Origin: Litorivicinus sp965656605
Lineage (GTDB): Bacteria; Pseudomonadota; Gammaproteobacteria; Pseudomonadales; Litorivicinaceae
Direction: 5' to 3'
Length of the DNA stretch: 29,048 bases
NCBI GenBank assembly: GCA_965656605.1
Contig: CBFHLC010000026.1
Coordinates: forward strand, 1-29,048
Shown in pieces: positions 8,611-15,223 of this stretch; position 1 is the first letter of the stretch, and every line of letters starts with the position of its first letter. The position numbers were made by a program, and so were the translations under genes. The notes under the pieces are model-generated. The model searched no databases. It had not been told where the DNA came from and was given only the letters and a program-made list of their open reading frames with translations.

Positions 8611-9984
8611 ATGTACGTTGGCGTATTCGATCTGTTCAAAGTCGGTGTGGGGCCTTCCAGCTCTCACACCATGGGCCCGATGGTGGCGGCCCAACAGTTT
8701 CGTGAGCAAATTGCAGATCAGCCAGTGTCCAAAATTGTCGTCACCTTGTTCGGCTCGCTCTCGGCGACCGGTCAGGGTCACGCCACCGATCGGGCAGTGA
8801 TTTGCGGCCTGAATGGCATTGTGCCGGCAACGGCCAGCCAAGCGCGTATGCAGCAGGCCATGGATCTTGCCGATCAAGGCGCTCTTGAATGGCGCGACGG
8901 TGAGCACATTGCTTTTGATCCGAGTGTCGATCTGATTTGGTCGCCGCTTTCATTGGATCAACACCCCAACGGCGTGCAGTTTGATGCTCTCGACGATCAG
9001 GGGCGGCAGCTGGATTCACAGGTGTTCTTCTCCATCGGTGGCGGTTTTATTAAACGCCTGGAGGAGTTTGATCAGGATGAACCTGACGCTGTGGCGGTCC
9101 CCTACGCTTTTTCAAGCGGCGATGAGTTGCTAAAAATTTGCAACCGAACGGGGTTAGGAATTGCGCAGATCATGCGTGCAAATGAATTGGCGCTATGCGA
9201 CGAGGCGTCGTTTCAAAGTCAGATTGATCGGCTGTATCAAACCATGCAGTCGTGCATCGAAGCTGGACTCAGCACCTCGGGATTGCTACCTGGATCATTG
9301 GGGGTTAAGCGTCGAGCTCATTCACTGCACAAAAGTCTGACCTCGGGTCAACGCAAAAACATGATCTCGCTGGGCTTTTCGGGCATGGAATGGGTCAACT
9401 TGTTTGCCCTGGCAGTCAACGAAGAAAACGCAGCCGGTGGTCGAATGGTCACTGCTCCGACCAACGGTGCGGCGGGCATCGTGCCTGCCGTACTTGCGTG
9501 GTACATGCGGTTTAACCCAGGCGCTCGGCAGAGTGATGTGGCGGACTTTCTATTGGCTGCCGCCGCGGTCGGCTCGTTATGTAAACGCAACGCGTCGATC
9601 AGTGGTGCCGAGGTGGGATGCCAAGGCGAAGTCGGTTCTGCCTGTGCTATGGCCGCCGCTGGTCTGTGCGAGGTATTGGGCGGTACCCCTGAGCAAGTTG
9701 AAAATGCCGCCGAGATTGGCCTTGAACATAACCTGGGACTGACCTGTGATCCGATTGGTGGATTGGTGCAGGTCCCCTGCATCGAGCGCAACGCGATTGC
9801 TGCGGTCAAGGCTATTAATGCCGCAAATCTGGCGCTACAGTCAGACGGTAAACACTGTGTGTCCTTGGATAACGTGATCCGCACCCTGCGCGATACCGGA
9901 AAGGACATGCAGGATAAATATAAAGAAACCTCACGCGGGGGCTTGGCCATCAATGCGATGCCAGTCAGCGCAGTCGAATGCTAA
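8611..9984 (+). CDS. sdaA: L-serine dehydratase, [4Fe-4S] single-chain type
   Basis: The enzyme deaminates L-serine to pyruvate and ammonia. This 457-residue protein has an N-terminal beta domain with the GVGPSSSHTMGPM motif (residues 12-24) and a C-terminal alpha domain whose cysteines 337, 379 and 390 show the 42- and 11-residue spacing of the iron-sulfur ligands in characterised bacterial serine dehydratases. It starts two bases after purU. In the operon it would drain serine made from glycine, delivering the carbon skeleton of betaine as pyruvate. The serine hydroxymethyltransferase needed for the intermediate step is absent from the window. Confidence 0.95.
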   Translation: MYVGVFDLFKVGVGPSSSHTMGPMVAAQQFREQIADQPVSKIVVTLFGSLSATGQGHATDRAVICGLNGIVPATASQARMQQAMDLADQGALEWRDGEHIAFDPSVDLIWSPLSLDQHPNGVQFDALDDQGRQLDSQVFFSIGGGFIKRLEEFDQDEPDAVAVPYAFSSGDELLKICNRTGLGIAQIMRANELALCDEASFQSQIDRLYQTMQSCIEAGLSTSGLLPGSLGVKRRAHSLHKSLTSGQRKNMISLGFSGMEWVNLFALAVNEENAAGGRMVTAPTNGAAGIVPAVLAWYMRFNPGARQSDVADFLLAAAAVGSLCKRNASISGAEVGCQGEVGSACAMAAAGLCEVLGGTPEQVENAAEIGLEHNLGLTCDPIGGLVQVPCIERNAIAAVKAINAANLALQSDGKHCVSLDNVIRTLRDTGKDMQDKYKETSRGGLAINAMPVSAVEC

Positions 9985-9993
9985 AGGGCGAGT

Positions 9994-11163
9994 ATGAAGA
10001 TTCCATTAGTTGATTTAGACCGGGTTCAAGACGCGATTGAACATGCCCGTGGCATGCCTAACCGTTACTACATCGACCCTCAGGCTCATGCGGAAGAGCG
10101 CGACGCGCTATTTGCCGATCAATGGGCCGCCGCTGCGTTCGCGAGTGATGTGCCACAGGGCGGGTCAGTGTTTCCGGTTCAGCTGGCCGGTATGCCGTTG
10201 CTGGTGGTGAGGGATAAGAATGACACCGTTCGAGTCTTTCATAACGTCTGCTCCCATCGCGGCGTAAAGCTGGCCGAGGAGCCCCAGACGCTAACTGGCA
10301 TGCTGTGCTGTCCCTATCACTCCTGGACCTACGATCTAACCGGAAAACTGGTCGCCACGCCTCATGTCGGCGGTGTGGGACAGCACAAAGTCGAGGGGCT
10401 GGCCTGCGAAGAGCACGGGCTGAAGCAAATCAAATCGCATATTTGGATGGGTGTGATCTTTGTCGACCTGACCGGCAACGCCGGCGCGTTTGAGGATCGG
10501 ATCGATCCGCTGTACCAGCGTTGGGACGAGTTTTTTCCCAGCCGAGACTACGGTTTGCTCGAGGCAGATCCGGCCTCCGGGTCCTGGGAGCAAACCCTGG
10601 ATTGCAACTGGAAGCTGGCGGTAGAAAATTATTGCGAGGCCTACCACTTGCCCTGGATCCACCCGGCACTGAACACTTACTCCAAGATCGACGATCACTA
10701 CAACATCGTCGACGAGTCTTTTTCAGGACAAGGCAGCACCAAATACCGGCTGAGCGAGCATGAGGGCTACCACCTGCCCAAGTTGCCGGGGTGGCCGCAA
10801 GCGCGTTTAGAGAACGCTGAGTACATCAGTTTGTATCCCAATGTCCTACTGGGCCTGCAAGCGGACCATGCGTTTGCCATGATCTTGCTGCCGCAGGGGC
10901 CCGAGCGGACTCAGGAACGTCTACGCTTGTTTTACATGCCTGGTGTGGTCGGTCAGACCAGCACTCAGTCTGCGCGCCAGTCCGTGCTAGAGGCCTGGCA
11001 GGAAGTCTTCAGTGAGGACATCGGTGTCGTCGAGGCGATGCAGCGGGGTCGTCACTCACCGGGTTTCGACGGCGGAAAGTTCTCGCCGGTCATGGATCCA
11101 CCGACTCATGCGTTTCATAAGTGGGTCGCCAGAAAACTACAAGAAAAAGAGGCTGCAAACTGA
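9994..11163 (+). CDS. Rieske-type ring-hydroxylating oxygenase alpha subunit, unknown substrate
   Basis: The 389-residue protein has a complete Rieske [2Fe-2S] centre (Cys86, His88, Cys106, His109) and a mononuclear iron site with Glu215, His218 and His223 in E-x2-H-x4-H spacing; an Asp in the SEDIGVVE segment near residue 335 is the likely third ligand. It resembles quaternary-ammonium oxygenases (choline monooxygenase, carnitine oxygenase, stachydrine demethylase) in length and layout but is clearly distinct from the GbcA-like protein at 19969-21195. An AGGGCGAG site precedes the ATG, and its stop overlaps the next start. No reductase is encoded beside it; GbcB at 14099-15223 could serve both. 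Its position inside the sox operon suggests an N-methylated substrate feeding dimethylglycine or sarcosine, which I infer only from context. Confidence 0.9.
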   Translation: MKIPLVDLDRVQDAIEHARGMPNRYYIDPQAHAEERDALFADQWAAAAFASDVPQGGSVFPVQLAGMPLLVVRDKNDTVRVFHNVCSHRGVKLAEEPQTLTGMLCCPYHSWTYDLTGKLVATPHVGGVGQHKVEGLACEEHGLKQIKSHIWMGVIFVDLTGNAGAFEDRIDPLYQRWDEFFPSRDYGLLEADPASGSWEQTLDCNWKLAVENYCEAYHLPWIHPALNTYSKIDDHYNIVDESFSGQGSTKYRLSEHEGYHLPKLPGWPQARLENAEYISLYPNVLLGLQADHAFAMILLPQGPERTQERLRLFYMPGVVGQTSTQSARQSVLEAWQEVFSEDIGVVEAMQRGRHSPGFDGGKFSPVMDPPTHAFHKWVARKLQEKEAAN

Positions 11164-12143
11164 TGGATGCAAAAACGTTGCATGACGAGTCAATCGTCAT
11201 TGATGGATTGGTCATCGCTAAATGGAATCGAGAGTTATTTGAGGACATGCGAAAGGGCGGCTTAACGGCTGCCAGCTGCACAGTCTCGGTTTGGGAAGGA
11301 TTCCAAAGCACCGTTAACAACATTGGTGACATGAACCGTCTGATTGACGAGAACAGCGACATCATCATGAAGATCCGTAGCACGGCGGACATCGCGGCGG
11401 CCAAAGCGGCTGGAAAAACCGGCGTCATGATGAGCTTTCAAAACGCTCACGCTTACGAGGATCAGCTCAGCTACGTTCAGGCTTTCAAGGATCTGGGCGT
11501 GGGTATTGTGCAGATGTGCTACAACACGCAAAACCTAGTCGGCACGGGGTGTTATGAGCGTGACGGCGGTCTGAGCGGTTTTGGTCACGAGGTCGTGGCT
11601 GAGATGAACCGGGTCGGAGTGCTGTGTGATCTGTCACACGTGGGATCCAAAACCAGCGAAGAAGTGATTCTGGCCAGTAAAAAGCCGGTGACCTACAGCC
11701 ATTGCCTGCCCAGCGGCTTAAAGGATCATCCGCGCAATAAATCCGATGATGAATTGAAGTTCATCGCGGATCACGGCGGATTTGTGGGCGTGACCATGTT
11801 TACGCCTTTTATGAAGCGCGGCATCGACTCAACTATCGAGGATTACGTTGAGGCGATTCAGTACGTCTACAACTTGGTTGGTGAGGATGCGATTGGCATT
11901 GGGACCGACTTCACCCAGGGACATGGATTCGATTTCTTTGAATGGCTAACCCACGACAAAGGGTATGCGCGACGTTTGACTCGGTTTGGCAAGGTGGTTA
12001 ATCCCAAAGGCATCCAGACTTTGGGTGAATTTGGCAACCTGACCGAAGCCTTGTTGAAAGGCGGTTTTAGCGAGCGTCAAACGCAAAAAATCATGGGTGA
12101 AAACTGGGTCAATCTGCTCAAAGACGTCTGGCTGGAGAATTGA
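11163..12143 (+). CDS. Membrane-dipeptidase (M19) family homologue with altered metal site
   Basis: The 326-residue protein has an amidohydrolase-type M19 fold. Relative to renal dipeptidase numbering, His198, His219, Arg230 and Asp288 are present at His159, His180, Arg191 and Asp249 with identical spacing. The N-terminal His-x-Asp pair is Leu16-x-Ile18 and the bridging Glu125 appears to be Gln93. From memory, a very similar protein stands next to dgcAB in Pseudomonas (the PA5396 region), which supports a conserved role in betaine catabolism rather than peptide cleavage. I chose the ATG at 11163, which overlaps the preceding stop (TGATG); an in-frame ATG at 11121 lies in the Rieske gene. There is no signal peptide, so it is cytoplasmic. 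Function unknown. Confidence 0.88.
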   Translation: MDAKTLHDESIVIDGLVIAKWNRELFEDMRKGGLTAASCTVSVWEGFQSTVNNIGDMNRLIDENSDIIMKIRSTADIAAAKAAGKTGVMMSFQNAHAYEDQLSYVQAFKDLGVGIVQMCYNTQNLVGTGCYERDGGLSGFGHEVVAEMNRVGVLCDLSHVGSKTSEEVILASKKPVTYSHCLPSGLKDHPRNKSDDELKFIADHGGFVGVTMFTPFMKRGIDSTIEDYVEAIQYVYNLVGEDAIGIGTDFTQGHGFDFFEWLTHDKGYARRLTRFGKVVNPKGIQTLGEFGNLTEALLKGGFSERQTQKIMGENWVNLLKDVWLEN

Positions 12144-12145
12144 AT

Positions 12146-12679
12146 ATGTCATCACATGCCCCCGAAATGCCGATCTTGGTCGACGACGACACCGGAGTGT
12201 GGAGCACTGATGGCCTGCCCATGCTGTATGTGCCGCGTCATTTCTTTATTAACAATCACGTGGCGGTCGAAGAAGCATTGGGCGCTGAGGTGTATGCCCA
12301 AGCGCTGTATAAGGCAGGCTACAAAAGCGCGTATTTTTGGTGCGAGAAGGAAGCCCAGACCCATGGGATCCAGGGCGACGCGGTATTTCTGCACTACATG
12401 AAGCGTTTATCACAGCGAGGCTGGGGCATCTTTACCACCGAGCATCTAGACATCGCAGCGGGTAGGGCTCGCGTCCGCTTGGATCACTCGGCGTTTGTGT
12501 ATCAGCTAGGGAAGGTCAATCGCAAAGTCGACTACATGTACACCGGCTGGTTTGCCGGCGCGATCGATCAGATTGCCAAGGCGCAAGGCTACGATGTCGA
12601 AACTCAAGCGGTACAGACCCAGTCGGCAGCCCAAGAGGGCGTAGATTTTGGTCTGTTCGAGGTCAGTCCTAGGACTTGA
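12146..12679 (+). CDS. DUF5943-like protein with V4R-like C-terminal half, unknown function
   Basis: The 177-residue product has no signal peptide or membrane segment. It is probably the counterpart of the conserved protein that follows the M19 homologue in Pseudomonas dgc loci (DUF5943, recalled from memory). Residues 85-175 resemble a V4R (4-vinyl reductase-type, small-molecule binding) domain: an aromatic GWFAGAIDQIAKAQG helix is followed by an acidic strand and a final FGLFEV strand, but the paired cysteines typical of many V4R domains are missing. The ATG at 12146 is two bases after the preceding stop. Its 3' end overlaps the convergent gbdR gene by 11 bp. It closes the nine-gene operon. 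Confidence 0.75.
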   Translation: MSSHAPEMPILVDDDTGVWSTDGLPMLYVPRHFFINNHVAVEEALGAEVYAQALYKAGYKSAYFWCEKEAQTHGIQGDAVFLHYMKRLSQRGWGIFTTEHLDIAAGRARVRLDHSAFVYQLGKVNRKVDYMYTGWFAGAIDQIAKAQGYDVETQAVQTQSAAQEGVDFGLFEVSPRT

Positions 12680-13718
12680 CCTCGCGTTGCCGCTTGCGCG
12701 CCACCGAGGGCGACTCGCCGAAGAAGTCTTTGAAGCAGGTGCTGAAGTGCGAGCTGGAAACAAACCCACAGGCCAGTGAGATTCGAGTGATCGAATCCGA
12801 GGTTTGCGTCAGCAAGCGCTCGGCCTGTGTCAGACGCAGCTCGAAATAGTAACGTGACGGTGACGTCGCCAGATGCGCTTGGAACAGTCGTTCGACTTGT
12901 CGGCGCGACAGACCTACGCAACTGGCCAATTCTTCGCTGGATAGCGGCTCTTCAATATTGGCCCGCATTAACTGGATCAGGCTGCGCAGGGATTCTGGCA
13001 GGCTCGGATCGTTCTGCAGCATGCTGCTGGCATTGGTTTGAGTGGCCGACAAGCTGTCCGGAGCCAAAATTTCGCGCACCGCATTGGCGATAGATTTATC
13101 ACTGATCTCGGCGACCCAATCCAGCATGACTTCTAACGCTGAATTCGGTCCGGCCGCGGTTAGCCGCTTGGGCGAGTAGCTTTTGGATTGATCGGACAGG
13201 CGGACGCTTGGAAATTTTTCACGCAGATACGCGTGATTGTCCGGGTGAACCGCGCAGCACTCACCATTCATTAAACCCGCGCTGGCCAGGGCCAATGAGC
13301 CGTTCCACAGCCCGCCAAGCACCAAATCGTGATGGGCGGCTTGTTTCAACTTATCGATCAAAACAGGGTCGTAGCTTAACGCAGTGCGATATCCGCCGAC
13401 TACGATCACGGCATCCAATCCCCGTCCGTCCGCATCGGTGTTGATGTGATGGGCGGTACCATCTGTGGCTAAATCCACGGACAAATCACTGGCGACCAAG
13501 TTCGCGCTCACTGAGTAGTTAGAGTGGCTAAACAAGCGCTTTCCAGTCACGAGATTCGCCGTCACCAACACGTCGACGGCCGAGGCGTAACTCATCAGTG
13601 AAAAATGATCGAGAAGGACAAATCCGACTCGGAAGGTTTGGGCGGGGGTGACCTCGGCCAGCGACTGCGGATGAGCACTTTGCATGGCCTTGGAAAATTC
13701 GCGCTTTTTGTCGCTCAT
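12669..13718 (-). CDS. gbdR: GbdR-type transcriptional activator (DJ-1/PfpI domain plus AraC DNA-binding domain)
   Basis: This 349-residue regulator has an N-terminal DJ-1/PfpI-like sensor domain (about residues 25-215) and a C-terminal AraC/XylS domain (about 240-345) with two helix-turn-helix units, one around SSEELASCVGLSRRQVERLF and one around the RISLACGFVSSSHFSTCFK segment. In the sensor domain the usual nucleophile-elbow cysteine is replaced (GGLWNGSLALA), as is normal in regulators of this class. GbdR proteins sense glycine betaine or dimethylglycine and activate the gbc, dgc and sox genes. Being surrounded by exactly those genes makes the assignment strong, though related carnitine regulators share the architecture. 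It is divergent from the gene at 13796 and convergent with the sox operon. Confidence 0.88.
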   Translation of the reverse strand: MSDKKREFSKAMQSAHPQSLAEVTPAQTFRVGFVLLDHFSLMSYASAVDVLVTANLVTGKRLFSHSNYSVSANLVASDLSVDLATDGTAHHINTDADGRGLDAVIVVGGYRTALSYDPVLIDKLKQAAHHDLVLGGLWNGSLALASAGLMNGECCAVHPDNHAYLREKFPSVRLSDQSKSYSPKRLTAAGPNSALEVMLDWVAEISDKSIANAVREILAPDSLSATQTNASSMLQNDPSLPESLRSLIQLMRANIEEPLSSEELASCVGLSRRQVERLFQAHLATSPSRYYFELRLTQAERLLTQTSDSITRISLACGFVSSSHFSTCFKDFFGESPSVARKRQREVKS

Positions 13719-13795
13719 TCTTATTGTGTCCGTAAGCTTTCCCGCAGAATATACCCAATCGAAAGCTAACTGCTAGCGCTGAAGGAGACCATTTG
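13719..13795. promoter_or_regulatory. Divergent intergenic region with 10-bp-arm inverted repeat (gbdR / small gene)
   Basis: This 77-bp region must contain the gbdR promoter and probably one for the rightward genes. It contains an inverted repeat: GTAAGCTTTC at 13732-13741 and GAAAGCTAAC at 13761-13770 pair at nine of ten positions (the mismatch is A against A at 13734/13768), with a 19-bp spacer. The arms are 29 bp apart centre to centre, close to three helical turns, which would suit a dimeric regulator bound on one face of the DNA. An AGGAG at 13783-13787 serves the gene starting at 13796. The role as an operator is inferred. Confidence 0.45.
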
Positions 13796-14023
13796 ATGAT
13801 GTTTGCGGACCTGATCGACGATATTGATTTTGTCGAGCATCTACACCAGCTGGATTCCACGATTCCGGCGGATGCTTCACTGGCTCAAGTGGTCCAGCAG
13901 ATCGAGACGCAAACACAGTGCGGCGAGGCGATTCGAGGCTATCTGAATAGCCTTCAGGACCCCGCTTTAAATGTGCATCCCGACGTCAGGACCGCCGCCA
14001 AGCAGTGTCTAGCGTTGCAATAA
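13796..14023 (+). CDS. Small acidic protein of unknown function (75 aa)
   Basis: A good AGGAG ribosome binding site at 13783-13787 stands eight bases before the ATG at 13796, with a second in-frame ATG at 13799. The predicted 75-residue protein is acidic at its N-terminus (FADLIDDIDFVEHL), likely mostly helical, with two cysteines and no signal peptide, membrane segment or metal motif. I do not recognise a family. The gene lies between divergent gbdR and gbcB in the same direction as gbcB, 75 bp upstream of it, so it could be co-expressed with betaine demethylation. The strong ribosome binding site and the lack of any competing gene argue that it is real. Confidence 0.65.
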   Translation: MMFADLIDDIDFVEHLHQLDSTIPADASLAQVVQQIETQTQCGEAIRGYLNSLQDPALNVHPDVRTAAKQCLALQ

Positions 14024-14098
14024 ATCTGTCGTAATAACGCCAATTTTCAACATCAGGTCTAGGCACACTGGTGTCACAGTAATCAGAACAGGTGCCAC
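14024..14098 (+). promoter_or_regulatory. gbcB leader with near-identical 9-bp direct repeats
   Basis: The 75-bp stretch ahead of gbcB carries GGTGTCACA at 14070-14078 and GGTGCCACA at 14091-14099, one mismatch apart and 21 bp (two helical turns) in period. The second copy includes the gbcB ribosome binding site AGGTG (14090-14094) and the A of its start codon, so the pair may be coincidental or may bind a repressor rather than an activator. No clear -10/-35 pair is seen. Nothing else is recognisable in the gap. Confidence 0.25.
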
Positions 14099-15223
14099 AT
14101 GAACACTTCGGCCAGCATACCCAATTCCGACGCATTTCAGCCCGTACAGACGCAAACCTGGGCGAATGGCCGTCACGTCATGCGCTGCGTGCGTGTCATC
14201 GACGAGACGTGGGATGTAAAAACCTTTGTTTTTGCGGCAGAACAACCTCTGATGTTCTTTTTCAAGCCGGGCCAATTCGTGACCTTGGAGTTGGAGATCG
14301 ATGGCGAGCAGGTCATGCGTTCGTACACGATATCCAGCTCGCCCTCGGTTCCGTATAGCTTTTCACTGACGATCAAGAAGCTGCCCGGTGGGCAGGTGTC
14401 TTCGTGGATGCACGATTACATGAAGCAAGGCGACGAGCTGGTCGTACACGGCCCCGTCGGACGCTTTAACGTCATTGATTATCCCGCGGACAAGTATTTG
14501 TTGCTGTCCGGCGGGGTGGGCATCACGCCATTGATGTCGATGGCGCGGTGGTTGTTTGACACCAACAGTGATGCGGACATGGTGTTCACTCACAGCGCGC
14601 GTACGCCTCGCGACATCATCTATCAACGCGAGTTGGAACACATGGATTCGCGCATTGATTCCATGACCTTGCACACAATTGTTGAGCGTGTAGAGATTGG
14701 CCAGACCTGGAATGGGTATCGTGGATTGCTAGATGCGGACAAGCTGGCGATGACCTGCCCCGATTATCTAGAGCGTGAAGTATTTTGCTGCGGGCCTGAA
14801 CCCTACATGCGAGCGGTGCGCGAGATGCTAGAAGCCGGTGGGTTTGACATGCGCCGCTACCACGAAGAGTCGTTTGGCGAGATCCCCGCTGTCGCTGAAG
14901 AGCAGGCGATCGAACAGGCTGAGTCGGCTTTAGAAGAACATGAAGCCTTAGAGATGGGCGATCTGCACAGCGTCGAGTTCGTCGAAAGCGGCAAGAGTGT
15001 CCGAATTGCGCCCGGCGAGACAATCCACGCGGCAGCCACCAAGTTGGGGCTGCACATCCCCAAGGCCTGCGGTATGGGCATTTGCGGGACCTGTCGAGTG
15101 CGCAAGGTGTCGGGTGACGTGACGATGGAACACAACGGTGGCATCACTGATGACGAAATTGAAGCCGGTGACGTATTGAGTTGTTGCAGTATTCCCACAG
15201 GAGATGTCACCGTTGAATTCTGA
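14099..15223 (+). CDS. gbcB: Glycine betaine monooxygenase reductase subunit GbcB
   Basis: The 374-residue protein passes NAD(P)H electrons to the Rieske oxygenase GbcA. It has an FAD-binding domain (RSYTISSSPS near residues 80-90), a nucleotide-binding domain with GGVGITPLMSM near 138-148, and a C-terminal plant-type ferredoxin domain with Cys324, Cys329, Cys332 and Cys362 in the standard C-x4-C-x2-C-x29-C pattern. An AGGTG site lies just upstream of the ATG. Unlike the Pseudomonas arrangement, it is separated from gbcA by the aldehyde dehydrogenase and transporter genes (about 4.7 kb). It is the only reductase of this type in the window and may serve both Rieske oxygenases. Confidence 0.92.
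   Translation: MNTSASIPNSDAFQPVQTQTWANGRHVMRCVRVIDETWDVKTFVFAAEQPLMFFFKPGQFVTLELEIDGEQVMRSYTISSSPSVPYSFSLTIKKLPGGQVSSWMHDYMKQGDELVVHGPVGRFNVIDYPADKYLLLSGGVGITPLMSMARWLFDTNSDADMVFTHSARTPRDIIYQRELEHMDSRIDSMTLHTIVERVEIGQTWNGYRGLLDADKLAMTCPDYLEREVFCCGPEPYMRAVREMLEAGGFDMRRYHEESFGEIPAVAEEQAIEQAESALEEHEALEMGDLHSVEFVESGKSVRIAPGETIHAAATKLGLHIPKACGMGICGTCRVRKVSGDVTMEHNGGITDDEIEAGDVLSCCSIPTGDVTVEF

Noticed and set aside
9348..9953. 201-aa open frame on the minus strand within sdaA
   Set aside because: It overlaps the Fe-S domain of serine dehydratase, has low-complexity Ala/Pro/Ser composition and no domain.
9994..11163. Assigning this gene as gbcA
   Set aside because: The protein at 19969-21195 matches the NNRECYHC and VEGVDYD segments I associate with GbcA far better, so this one is left without a substrate.
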